Positions 1 to 11,970 of a stretch of DNA of 64,000 nt are shown one piece after another. Position 1 is the stretch's first letter. Every line of letters starts with the position of its first letter. This DNA comes from Gavia stellata (lineage: Eukaryota > Chordata > Aves > Gaviiformes > Gaviidae), in assembly GCF_030936135.1 (NCBI RefSeq), contig NC_082596.1:16220155-16284154 (forward strand), given 5' to 3'. The notes below the pieces were generated by a model. It saw only the letters and a program-made list of their open reading frames with translations, ran no database searches and was not told the origin of the DNA. The position numbers and the translations under genes were made by a program.

Positions 1-1639
1 AATGCTTTCTCTGGAGACCCCCGTGAGATCCACAGGGCAGCATAATGCAACTGAGGAGCAAGCTCTGGCGCACGTCTTGCAGTGAGGCTCCCTATCCCTG
101 CCAAGCCCTGGTGAGACTATGAGGTGAACAGGCATTTGCCAGCACAAAACTTGCTGCAGAGCTAACCAGGACCTATGCTTATATTATCACTGTAATTTAG
201 AGCCAAATCTGTGCTTAAGTATATGGGTAACTGCAAGCCTTGCTGGCTTTATAATCACAGTATTTCTGAGAACTGTGACAGCTGAGTTAAAAAATGGGAT
301 CATTTACATGGATCCCTATGTAAGATCATAAACCAGGTTTCTTCCAGACTTAATACTGCTTCATAATCTCTAACAGTCAGCACCCATACTGTTTGGGTTG
401 CAAGAGAGCTAATTTGTCACCCTTACAGCTTCCACCAGCAGCAGGGTAAGAGAAGAAATTTTAATTAAAAGTTTATAGGCAAACATATCTCACAATTTCT
501 GTGTGACAAATGGTTCTCCTTACCCTGTGGGTTTCCCTGCTGCTGGTCAAAGGAAGATGCTTGCCTTTGCAAAATTGCACATTTTTGTCAAAACACACAC
601 AAGAAAACAGCAGTGATTCTCACAGCTTTATCTTGGACTTCTGTAGGAGAAGCAAATTTCTTTCTGTCATCCCTATTATCTGTTTAGGTCTTCATTCCAC
701 AGATAATTCTGTCTGGAGTTAAGGCATCATCTTCACATCATGAGTTTGTAATTGCTTTAAAATAAGGACTATTTTCTTCCACATTCATGCCTAGTAGAAC
801 AAATATCTCAACATTAATATACTGAAAAAATTATGGTAAGTCTTGGAAGTATTTTCTTTTTTAAGTCATTTTACGGCATTATGACATACAGTGAAATAAA
901 ATGTCCAAAGCTATAATTGTACAAGCTATGTTAATGGTTGAATAATGTGAGAAATTATACAAATAAATACATGTTTAATTTAAATGCTCTGGGTATGTCT
1001 CCTGAGTGTCTATTATATTTCTTCATGTTTTCTTTTTTTTTCCTCATATTAGCTTCCATTTCTGATTCTTCCCTTTCCATGCAGCCCTCTAAGATGGACT
1101 TTTCTCTCATCTTACTGTGTGGCTACCTAGACCATATTCTCAGCAAGCAGTTGCTATAATTGCTGATGTAAATTCTTTCCATAAACTGAAAGAAAGGTTT
1201 GGAGTGATTTTCTTCATATCAGCAGTCATATCAGCCCAGTATCATCTATCCCTTGTATCATTCTGTTCAATGCAAATTCATTACCACGTAGTCTCGGATC
1301 AGCACAGATGAAGTCTATTTAGCACAGTTTTCTGCGTGCATATGTAGGAAAAAGCTCAGCTTCTCTATAAAGCCCTCTGATTCTGTGCTGATGTGGAATC
1401 TGGTGGGATCAGTGGGAATCTTTCTTGTAAGAACAACTTGTAAGAAGCCTTTTCATTGCAGGGTAGAGTATTGTGTTTCACTGAGTTTCAATGACATTAA
1501 ACAATTATTCTAATTGCTAACAGCCAGGAAAAGAGGAAAAGTACCAGTTTACAAAACTTGTTCACATTCTGAAAGTTGAAAGAATGGCTTTGAAAACCAC
1601 TGCATATAATTCTAGACTCCACAAAGATAAAGAAGCAGG
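1..1639. other. Intergenic, no gene seen
   Basis: AT-rich unique sequence. The open frames are short (70 codons or fewer), have no recognisable domain and no splice context. No repeat family was recognised. SLC30A8, expected to lie on this side of AARD, was looked for and no exon of it was seen. Confidence 0.6.
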
Positions 1640-2002
1640 GAACAGGGTGGAGAAGGCTTAGGGGAATCCAATAGCAGCCTTCCAGTGCTTGAGAGAAGGT
1701 GACTGAGAAGTCGGAGCCAGGCTTTGCAGAGGTGCCTGGTGGGAAGACGAGAGACAGTGGTCACCAGCTGAAGTAGGGGAGATTTTGACTGGTCATAAGG
1801 GAAAACATTTTCATCACAAGGACAGTCAGCACTGGAACAAGTTACCAAGGAAGTTGTTTGTGGTATCTCCTTCCCTGGAGATTTTCAACTAACTAGACAA
1901 AATCCAGAGCAACCTGGTCTGAATTCAGTGCTGACCCTGCTTTGGGCAGGAGTCTGGGCTAGCGACCTCCCGAGGTCCTTTCCAGTCTCAATGATTCTAT
2001 GT
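1640..2002 (+). mobile_element. Old CR1 LINE 3' fragment
   Basis: The order of landmarks follows the CR1 3' region in sense orientation: an 'aatagcagccttccagtgct' block near 1,669, 'gtcagcactggaacaagtta' near 1,826, 'gagcaacctggtctga' near 1,906, 'cgacctcccgaggtcctttc' near 1,964, and a terminal 'atgattctatg' at 1,991-2,001, which is the CR1 3' octamer end. Many substitutions and small gaps show an old, 5'-truncated insertion. The left boundary is approximate. Confidence 0.85.
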
Positions 2003-2732
2003 TTGGGCTTGACAAAATGATGCCTGAAATTATAATTTACGGTGTGTTTTGACTTGCAGTTTTGCACTATGAAAAAGCAGGCATGGGACTTGCAGGTTAC
2101 AGTATGTAGGGATGGAGGGAACCGGGTTGGTAAGAAAAAAAGTGTTGTTTATTCCTTGCTGAAAACAAAGTCAATGCCAAGCATTTTCATCAAAAACAAA
2201 ACACTGAAATTCCAGCCCCTGTTCCAATGACTTTTTATAGAAGCTGGAGTAAGTCCAATGGAAGAGAATGTGGAAAGAACCAATTCCAAATATTTTTTGT
2301 GAAATATGGATGTTTTCCAGTCCCAGACTCCACCCTGAACTGCTCTCCTCTCTCACCAGGTGCCATGCAGCCCTTCTGCCTCGGCAGTGGTGAAAGATAA
2401 GAGATGGAGGCGGAGACACATTTGCCTCCAGCTGGCCTGGCCTGTCTCCTCTGCTCTTCTCAGGGCACTCTGCTGGGGTGCAGAACCTGGAGTTCATGCT
2501 CTCCTGGTCTCTCATGTCCTCTGCGAGTGCTGATCCAGAGAACTATTGAATAAAAGGTCACCACTACTCACTACTTTTGTTCGAGTGCTTTCTGCATTTT
2601 TTTAATCCAGACCAAAGAATTCTTTTTTTTTCCTGTGGAAATTAAATGCATTGCTTCACTTTGGACTTTTTACAAATAATGTGTTGAAAATAATTCCCCT
2701 ACTCATAAACACCAGCGAGGATTGTGTGGGCA
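2003..2732. other. Intergenic, no gene seen
   Basis: Unique sequence between the CR1 copy and the hairpin repeat. A 114-codon minus-strand frame (2,171-2,515) has no recognisable motif and is treated as chance. Confidence 0.5.
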
Positions 2733-2801
2733 AGATCCTCAGCCAGCACAAAGCCCCAGGCTCCATTGTTTTCCATGGAGCTGTACGCCAGCTGAAGGTC
2801 T
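2733..2801. repeat. Imperfect inverted repeat, ancient hairpin-type repeat
   Basis: The left arm 'agatcctcagccagcac' (from 2,733) followed by 'ggctccattg' is the imperfect reverse complement of the right arm 'ccatggagctgtacgccagc' (from 2,773) followed by 'tgaaggtct'. The arms meet at a short T-rich turn, and the left arm has about six extra bases. The wording (gatcctcagc...tccattg...ccatggagc...) resembles the old palindromic amniote repeats common in reptile and bird genomes. I do not assign a database name. It accounts for part of an apparent 96-codon minus-strand frame here. Confidence 0.5.
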
Positions 2802-5800
2802 AGTCTGAAATGTGAATCTGGCAACCTGTCTGGAGGTCCACCTGAACCATCCTCCCACTTGTGCCAATAGTGCCAACACCTGACCTCTCTATAGTGATCA
2901 AGTTCCCAATCAAAAATCACACGCACGACCCCATTGCATAACGGACCCAGGCGTCTGGAGCCAAACAGTGCGGTATCTGTTTCCATCAAGCAACCTTTCG
3001 TAGTTAGTGGATATATTTGGCTGCCTTGTGTTGTATTCAGGTGCAGTGCTCCAAATATATGCAGACACTAATGTATTTATTTCAATGCACATAATTTAAC
3101 TGCAGACAGCTGCGACATCCAAAAACTGGCATGTACAATCCTCTGGAGTGCCACATCTGCATTTATTGAAAGATTCCACATCAATATAAACGAGCTGGTG
3201 TTTGCGTATGTTTGGAGCTCTGCACCTGCATGTATACCAAGATAGCCCAAAAAAGGAGTTATAGATCTGTTGTGTTTCTCACTCTTTAGTGACGGAAAGG
3301 TAAGCCCATATGGGTAGTCCTTTTCAGTTCCTCTTAGAAGGAGAAAGAAATATCCCATTTACCCTTCTTGTCATATCAAAATCAGCAAAAAGGAACAAGA
3401 TATATGTTCAAGAAAATGTTTGTCTATTCTTAGCTCTCAGCACACATGCAAAGCTCAAAACTTCAACAACTCTTGGTATAGCAAAAACACTCCCAATGTG
3501 AGTCTCTCTTGATAGTTGTTAAGGCCCCCCCTTACTCTTCCAAACTATATCAAATTTTCCATTATCTTATTTTCCAATTCATCTGTTGTTCACCTCTAAC
3601 AGCCTTGTTGCATAAGTTGTTTTTGCCTGAATAACAATGATGAACGAGATTGTCATTCTCTTAGGAGATGTTTCCTAAATGGTTTGTTATATCATCTCTC
3701 CCAGTATTTTTTCCTAAGCTTTTCCATTGCCTTTGCCTTCATTTGTACTTGTGATCAAATGACTTCAGTGTTTAGCAAGATCTTCATCCTCTTAATTTGT
3801 GTATGTTATGTTTGAACTTACAAAATCTTAAATGATTGTTTGAACAGCCCTTTTGCCTTCCATAAGTGTTATTCCGTTTGCAGTGTATAACTGCATGTAG
3901 TTATTGAATGAGTAGCAGTTTCGTTAATCCTTGCAATGAAGCTGTTTCCCTCTGCTTCCACATCTTTCTCCTCAAAAGTCCATGAAACCATTATGTTTGC
4001 CCTATTTTTGGTGGTGGCCTTAAAATTTGCTACTTAGACTGAAGAAAATAATAATTTTTCTGATGAGCTCACTGTTCATTTATCAGCATTTAAAAAAAAT
4101 CTTACTGAAAAAAAGTTCATTTTTTTTAATGGCTTAAATACACATTTAGACTTCACGAAATGTGTGGAATCCACTAATCACCTTAGGTAGCTGGATGGAC
4201 CTGGGAAAACAGCAATAACAGATCAACCAGTTATCAGATTAATAATATTCCTCTGCATATAAGGAACATTTACACCAATTAAGACAGAAGCAAAAGAAAG
4301 TGAAAAGACAAAGAATCAGACAATGTCCCCGACTGACAAATGCAAATAGGTCATTAATCCTAAAATACTCATGCGGTATTTACAAAATATTTAGCCGAAA
4401 GGCCAGCTATTGTGTTCCCAGTCTGCTTTTATTATTCTTGGGAGGATGCACCATTATGTCAGCAATAAGGAAAAAGCGGCATAGTTTCGGGATTTGTCCA
4501 TGGAAAGAGAGGAAAGAAGCAAGATGTTACAAAAGGGCCACCACAGGCTGCAGCTGTTTGGCGCTGCCAGATTTAAAGACCCAGCTCCAGAAGCACCCGC
4601 CAGGAATAAAAGCCACAAACAAATGTAGCTTTGCCAGCGAGAAAGTCAACAGGTTTCAACTTACGCTGGCAAAACACTTGCAAAAGATTCTTTCCCTTGC
4701 GGTTTGATAGAACCACGGTGCTATATGTAGTGATGTAATATAATAATGTTACAGTTTTCTCCTTTTTTGATGAAAGTGCTTTGTTTGGGAGTGGAATATG
4801 CGTAGAAGTTGACAGACATACAGAAATCTAAGAGGGACAAGTTTACTGCGAGGGTGAATAAAGGGCTACAGTCCAGAAGGGCACACAGCCCTCCAGCTCC
4901 ACATCTGGTTGAGAGCCACATGGTGCAGAGCCCAGTCCTGACGAAGGCTGCGTGTGCCCTTGAATAACCCATCTTAGAAAGTCTAGACAAACAGCTAGAT
5001 CATTCCAAGGCACTTGCTGAAATCTGTTCTAATAACTGAGAGCCTCAAGGTGTTGCTGTCCCTTGTTTCTTATTTATTCTTGCTTGCAACTTCTCTTCAC
5101 TCTTGTTTTAATTTCAAAGCAATTTTCTGCTGAATCTGTATGGATGTGCAGAATGGTGTAAAATAGATAAATGTGAGATGAGAGGTAGAGTACCAAACAG
5201 TTCCTGCTGCTCTCTGGGTCACAACATAGACAGGTGCTTAGCTTCAAAATTGTTGCTGAATTCATAATAGTTCCTCTTCACTGTGCCAAACTGTCCCTTT
5301 ACCAGCTGGCTGATAACAAAGTGATGTGCCCCCACGACTAACTTAAGCCCGTAGATTTGCAGCATTTTGGAGTTGCCATATCTCAAGATGCTGTCACATC
5401 CTTCCTTCTGGCAATAAAGATCCTATTGAACCAGAAAGTCAGTCAGTTTTCCCATTTTTAAAGCTAAATGGAAGGGGAAGAGTACAAGACTGGTAGAGCT
5501 GAAAGATGGCATTGTACATTGGATATGATGTAAGTGTGGGTTTGTGTCAGGAATTATTTCTTCTCAACCAGGCACAGAGGGCAAGAAGCCATTATTCACT
5601 CTATGCATCATACATCACAGTACAAAATCATCTCTAGCAGACTGACAGATGGAGCTGGAATTATATTCGGTGTTTCCATATGTTAGGGGTTAATGGAAGA
5701 AGCCCAGAGGCCCAGTCATGCAGAACCGAGTCACACAAGTAAACCCTGCCAGAGGCAGCTTCGGTGCTGCCGGGCTCCACCTTGCACAGGCAGAGCCAAC

Positions 5801-8800
5801 GTGCTCCACTGCGGAGTCCTCACCCCGAGGGAGTGCTCCATGGTTTAACTGCATACAGCTCCATCCACCCACAGATTGCCAGCCTAAATGAGGTCAGTGC
5901 TATATATGCATCAAAGACAACAGCTACCTGCTATTACAACGTACATATAATAAATAATTTTTTTATACGAAAATTTGACGTCTGTCCACTCTAATGGAGA
6001 AACTTAGACTTGCATGTAATTCAAAACCTCCTTCAAATAACAGAAAAAAACACAAGTATATTCTCTGATTGGAAAACCTGAATATTTAGTTTTGTCTTTA
6101 CTCCTCAAGGTGTTTTCATAGCCCAAACTTACGAATATATGCAATAAATGAAGCATTAAGATTTCTTTCGTTTTTAAGGGTAAGAGCAGTTTCAGTCAGA
6201 ATCAGAGCAAGAGCAGAGACATTTTTTGGTGTGAGGAGGACACTACTGGCAGGCAGGGATCCCATCCCAGGCATCCCACCACTGCTGCCTATCACCACTC
6301 ACACTCTCAGAGGATACGACCTCTCCGATCTGCTGGAATAGCTGCTTCCATAATTGCTCCCCACAGATTTTGTCAAAATGCCAACTAAAATTTACAGACT
6401 GGGTTTTTCTAACCGAGGTCTGAACTGGATGACAGAGTTTTCACATGCCGAATATACATCAGCAGGTCTGGAAGGGCAGTAACTTCCAAGGTGGGATGGT
6501 ACCTGGCTGCTCGTGACGAGCAGAGGGGTTCGGACTTAGTGGTCTGTGTTGGCGCTGAGCAGAGCAGGATACTGCCCTTGCTGTGAGAGCGGGAGCCCGG
6601 GCACAGCTGAGCTGCTTGTACCGTGCACTGGAGCACAGCGCAGAGATCATCTGGCTTCTGCTCAGCAATCTGACTTCAGAACAGGATGTCAAAGAGCTGC
6701 ATCATTTGGCCTCGGTGACCAAGTGTGGTGCTGAGCTGTGACAAATAGATGTAGCAACTCCCTTGGAGATTGCTTCAGCATCTTTTATGTGGAGTTGCAA
6801 TGCAGCACGTTTTACAGCCTGCGTATCTCCTGAAGACCTTCTCCGTTCATTGGTTACTGTGCCATAACATATTTACTTCTTGCAGATGCTTAGCACGTCT
6901 TGAAAGTCTTTTTCTAAAGCTGTCTCTTGCACATGCCTCTAAGACTAATAAAGCTCTGTGTTTTTCTTAAGCGTTCCTTGCTGTCTGCCTAACTGTGAAA
7001 AACAGAAACGAAAAACAGAGAGGCTGCTGTGACTTTGCCAAAAGGTTTCATGTAAGTATTAAAAAATCAGCAAGCAACCAACACATGTCCTCATGTTCCC
7101 AGTCGGAAAGCAGAGAGCTTTGCATGTAAGTGGTTATTTAATATAGTGAATAAATCAGTCCTCCCAACATATTTCATCAGATTAACAAGGTTCAATACAC
7201 TGTTTGTGAATTACCTGTTTCCTCACATCAGGAGTTTAAAGAACTGAGCAAAATTAGCACTGAAAACACTCTAAAATATCAGGGGGAAGAAGCCCGTGTT
7301 CACTGTCCATGAACAAGGCGTTTTAGCAGCTGTTCCTTAAAACAGAACTGACATAATGTGAGCCCCACTATTTCCCTTGCTTTCTTTCATCCTGGACCTG
7401 GATTGTTTCCATGGATATCTTCCACTCATGTAAAGCAATTTGCACTGGTTGGTGCTTACTTCGTGTAAAAGCACTGCTGTGTAGTGTTAGAGGCTTTCAG
7501 CAGACTGCACTGAGCCACATCATCTACATGCCACTTTTGAACCTGCATTCAAACAAATTTGAGAAGCCAACCGCCTTGTTTCTTAGGTGATTGCCAATTT
7601 CTGCAAGTGCTGAAAGTGCCGGTAAATTATCTGGGCACCTCTCTCGATGGCTGAGTTTGACATCCTAATGTGTGGGAAGATGTCCTGTCCAAATGAATGA
7701 GGGACTAAGAGAAGTACCACAGGGCGGGGGTCCTGAGGCACTAGAGGTGACTGGGGAGAACTGCCTTCAGTCATCTCTATCATCTAATTTTTTCATGAAG
7801 AAGTTTTGGAGTTACTGCTTTATATCCGTCTCTGCAGAAGGACTTGATCTCACCATATCACACTAGCAGTCTTACAGAAATGCCAATGTGAAGCATGAAA
7901 ATAAGGTACCAACTACAGTATCCATTGTCTTTCATCTCTCTCTGTGTTTCTTCTCTGCCACCAACCCAACACCTGTGCATATCTCTGCCATGCTCTGATG
8001 TTCTTTCAGCCACTCTTTCTCTCTAAAAAATGTCAACACATCATAAACACACCATGTGGTGTTAGGAGAATGTCCTCTAGTATATTCAAGAACTTTATCA
8101 CCTCTACACATGGACAAAATTAAGCATCGTCCTGGGCAAATAAAAAAGTCTTATGCTAACATAACATCAGCTGAGGAAATGTCAAGGCAAGACAAGGAAG
8201 GCAGTACTTCAGCACTGCTTCTGCATAGGGGAGTTGGAGATGTGGGGTATACTGCCAGCAAGCCCAGCACTACACACACGTACAAGTATGCCCTACGGAC
8301 ACAGGCAACCAGAGCTTTTAAGATGCCAGGAGAGGTGCGTGCACAGAATTTGATCTACCTTCTCAAAATCACAGGACAGATGTCGGCATCCAGTAGTGCG
8401 GAGAGACATGCCACAGTAATATTTCACGCAGGATATGAAGCGGTGACTGAAGAGATAAGGCAATCGCCGATGAGCAACTTTTTGGTCACTGAGAGAACAA
8501 GGTCTGGACTATTAATTGGGAAGAGTAGAGCTGTCCTGGCTCCAACAAAGTTAGAAGGGTTGTTTTGCCAAGGCTGCAAGCAAGGATTTGAAGGATTCTG
8601 GCCAGGTCTCTACTACAAAGCTTTACAAGCATAGCTGCGCTGGCTACGAGCGCGGAAAAATCGCACCTAGCAATGCCAGCAAAAGCCCTGATCTGGGCAC
8701 AACCGTGCTTTCAGAGAATACTTCGGTTCATTTAACTTGTGTCATTTGAGACGGGTTTGGTCCTGGCTGGGTGCCTCTGCTGACACGGCTGTGGTGGGGT

Positions 8801-10839
8801 GGCTGCCAGCAGAGCCCAGACAGACTTGGGACACCTAAAATATGCTAAAGTCTCTCAACACAAGGTTGTTCAGATTGAAACCAGCTACCTCCAGGAGCTA
8901 GCCAGCCAGCATGGACTGGGTGGTTCAAATCCTTATCTGAAGAGAAGTCCTGCCGTTAAGAATTAATAAAGTTCGGAAATAGGATGGTCACTTGGTTCAT
9001 GTCGGCAGTCACAGCCCCTGAAAGGCAGAGCTGCCAGGGCTGAAAAAACCCAGATGGGTTGAGGGAACCCTGTAAAGAGAGAGGAAGAGTGGGAGGAGAT
9101 GCCTTCATGGGACAGGGTGACTGAGCCACCTGCGGCTCAGCAGCTCGGGAGATGCTCTCTGGCAGAGACAGGCAAGCAGCCGTCCGACAGCCAGCACGGG
9201 AGCCACATTGCGCTGGTTTTCCCCCATTCCTTTTTGAACAAACGGGACTCATTCTAAAAGAAAGAGGAGTAGTGGTAAGGTTAACTGCCAAGTAGATAAT
9301 CCACGAGGGTAAAAAAGTAGCATTACAAATATGTGGTTGAACTCGGAAAGCTCAAGCACTTGTTGTTAATTACTTTTAGACTACTTTGATACCGTGTATG
9401 TAAGACTGATCATCCTGAAAACCATGGCATTACCACTTATGCAGAGGGCAAGACCAGCAATGAAAATAAAAGATGAATCTGTGTTTATTTTGCAGGCTAA
9501 TTAGATCGCTTTCAAGAAATGCATGAGTCTGTTTAAAGTAGATTACAGCAAAAACCACTGATCATTAAGTGCAACTATTTACAATGTGCACAAAACTGAT
9601 GATAAGCATCCCCCCGTGCTTAGAACATATGATTTTTCATATGGTTTTTAAATATATTACATACACTTTTCCACATTTTTACATGTGTAAATCTTCTTTA
9701 CACAGCATCCATTATTAATGTGAATGTGGTATTGAAGATGTAGAAGTATTAAAGGTATTTAAACACTACCATATTTAGCAAAGGACATATACAGTAGTTC
9801 TAAAGATGTCTGATCTAAGTAGCAAGTATTTTTCCTATCTACAGAAAATGTCATATTTGGGTAACAAAGGGCAATACCATCTCACCTAAATGCCGTAATG
9901 CTGAATGTAACCAGTCACACTGCAGTGAGACCACAGTCTGTAGTGTTGACTTCAACACCTCTTAAAGCACAGCCACTAAAATCTGCGACCAGGATGAATA
10001 CACCATTTCAAATTCCCTAATGAAAATTCAGAACTCTATGATCCTCTGCCATATTAAAATTGTTACCCTAAAAATGTCCAGTTTTCACCATTTTTATTAT
10101 CATGATATCTGCATTTCTAAAAAGCCTGTCATTCTAGGTTTTCAACTATACAGATTACATTTTTTTAAGTTTGCCCTACATAAAGAAACATGGTTTCCCT
10201 GCTCTCCTTTTTGATCCTGATTTTCATACAAAGGAAAGATCAACAGCCAGTTTTTTATTACAGAAGATAAAACTAAGTTGAAGACATACCAGTGTAAGGC
10301 AAAACCTTTTGTGAAAACAAAGGCTACATTACGCCTTGAAGCAATTACAGAGATCTGTGCAATACTTCTAGTACTTTAATTGCAGCATACAGGAGGAGAT
10401 GCAATATTACTGTCACTGAGTAATACTTATCTAGCTTTCTTTGAAGCCAACGGTAGACTACTATTGCCATCAGTCAGAAACAAATTGGGCCTTGAACATG
10501 TACCCTTTTAAGTAAATTGCTTGTTAGCTTCTTCCATCAAAACTGTGGCTGAGCCTACTATTCCCAGGCTGAGATAAAACTCACATTCACTTAGAGAGGC
10601 AATGCAGAAGTGTTGCAGAATACGAATTTTTTTGGCTCCTCTGCTTCCTTCAGCCACCCCCACAGAGAGGAAGGCAAGCAAGGCAAAACCACCCAGGACA
10701 CAGCTCTGGCTGATAGGAAGCAATGGTCTCTTGTAGCCCAGCATTGCCATTGCTGGGCGTGCACCGACTTTGCAGGGTCTCAGAACAGAGGCTTGCACAT
10801 CTTGTTCTGCCCAAACTTGTCTTGACCTGCCTGAAGCTT

Positions 10840-10856
10840 CCCCCCCCCCCCCCCCC
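10840..10856 (+). repeat. Poly-C homopolymer, 17 nt
   Basis: An uninterrupted run of 17 C. It is prone to length variation and to sequencing error. Confidence 0.95.
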
Positions 10857-11267
10857 ACTTGGTTTTCTTGGTTTTACTTAGTTTTCTTTTGACATGCAAT
10901 CCAAGTACTGGATCATAAGGTGCAGCTTTCTTGGACCTCCACAAAAGCCTGGAGACTTGCAAGAGAATCCCAGAAGCATGGGAGCACGTACGAACTCCGA
11001 GCACCAAACTGCCTGCCTGTCCTTGTCCTCTCTCAGAAATAACTGGGAAGTGAATATGGTGTTTCCAATACATTTTATTCTTGGATTATATGGTCTTTCC
11101 TTGGTACATTTACCAAAATGAATATAAACTTTGCCCATCCCACAAACCTCTTAAAAAGCCTTGCATGCAATAAAAGGGTTAATAAGTCAGCTTCTCCTCT
11201 GCCTGTAGACAATTTTTACGGCTAAATGTTGAATTTTACAGTTACATACATTTTATATGCACCAATT

Positions 11268-11273
11268 TTTATT
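11268..11273 (-). promoter_or_regulatory. Candidate AARD polyadenylation signal
   Basis: 'tttatt' on the plus strand reads AATAAA on the minus strand, about 560 bases after the AARD stop. Other AATAAA hexamers on the same strand lie at 11,074-11,079 and overlapping the stop itself (11,826-11,831). Which one is used cannot be decided from sequence. Confidence 0.3.
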
Positions 11274-11373
11274 GCCTAGACAGTTCTGCATTTATGAATC
11301 ATCCTCAGATCCTTTAGCTATTTGAATCTAGGAATGAAAGTTAAAACCCTGCGTGGTACTAATGTAGTTTGGG

Positions 11374-11396
11374 TTTTTTTTTTTTTTAAAAAAAAA
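11374..11396 (+). repeat. T14-A9 homopolymer pair
   Basis: Fourteen T followed directly by nine A, which forms a simple self-complementary tract. Confidence 0.95.
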
Positions 11397-11829
11397 GCAA
11401 CTTACAAAGCATTAAATCCAAGTTAAAAATTCTCATTTTCAGGAAAGAACATTTAAACTAATGAATACCTGAAGTGACACGTATCCCAGTGAAACGTTTA
11501 AAGAACTAAAAATTGTACAAAATTATATGTATGAAGAACAGCTCGAGAATGAGACAAAGACCCCTTCCTATACATGCACACTTCTCGGACACTTTTTTTA
11601 AGCAGCAAACCCTTCTCCCCAAAACACAAGTGAAACTGCAAACTTTAATATAAACATCACTTTCCCCTACACACTCGCTAAAATATTTCTGTAATTTCCA
11701 AACCATGCCATGTGTTCTGCTACCAAATTGGATCAAGAAGCTCGTGCAGCTTATCCATAATGTTGTTGTCAGAACCATTTATGGAACATATATTTCATCT
11801 GCAGGGTCTATGTCTTGAAACACAGTTTA

Positions 11830-11970
11830 TTATTCTGGGCTCACGGCAACGTTCAGCACTTTGGATTCAAAAGCTGCTGACAGTTCACTTTCATCTCTCA
11901 GTCTCTGCATTTCTGTGTTTAAATCCAGTCGAGTCCTGGCAAGCTGACGACTCAAGGAGTGCACCTCCAG
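11830..11970 (-). CDS. AARD: AARD, terminal coding exon (partial gene)
   Basis: Forty-six codons and a stop on the minus strand. The exon opens directly after a good acceptor (a pyrimidine-rich stretch ending 'catgtctttag' on the minus strand, AG at 11,972-11,971). The in-frame codon just before it is TAG, so the frame must come from an upstream exon. The peptide starts LEVHSLSRQLARTRLDLN. Mammalian AARD ends with a closely matching segment (VE.H...QLART.LDLN) followed by a charged tail, and AARD is known as a small protein of alanine- and arginine-rich composition. The heptad-like leucines suggest the end of a coiled coil. Function is poorly known; expression in developing gonad has been reported for the mouse gene. 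Orientation, divergent from RAD21 and on its 5' side, matches mammalian synteny. A second TAA follows the first stop. The 5' exon was not identified in this window. Confidence 0.75.
   Translation of the reverse strand: MEVHSLSRQLARTRLDLNTEMQRLRDESELSAAFESKVLNVAVSPE

Larger units (their letters stand above)
2802..11829. other. Intergenic / possible AARD 3' flank, no gene seen
   Basis: Nine kilobases of mostly AT-rich single-copy sequence. The longest open frame (8,056-8,634, plus, 192 codons) has no recognisable domain, and about one frame of this size is expected by chance in a window this long. The stretch nearest AARD (about 9.3-11.8 kb) may include its 3' untranslated region. No tRNA, rRNA or LINE fragment was recognised. 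Confidence 0.5.

Noticed and set aside
2699..2989. 96-codon minus frame rich in W, H and D, at first sight protein-like, followed by two further minus frames to 3,358.
   Set aside because: It overlaps the ancient hairpin repeat, has no recognisable family, and the three frames do not join through plausible splice sites.
4300..4707. 135-codon plus frame with a short hydrophobic run.
   Set aside because: No recognised domain and no upstream exon or promoter signal; chance.
8056..8634. 192-codon plus-strand open frame, the longest outside GC-rich or repeat sequence.
   Set aside because: No domain, signal or membrane segment recognised; a frame of this size is expected about once by chance in a window of this length.
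1..11829. 5' exons of SLC30A8, expected beyond AARD in mammalian gene order.
   Set aside because: No zinc-transporter N-terminal coding segment or membrane-helix exon was seen on the minus strand.
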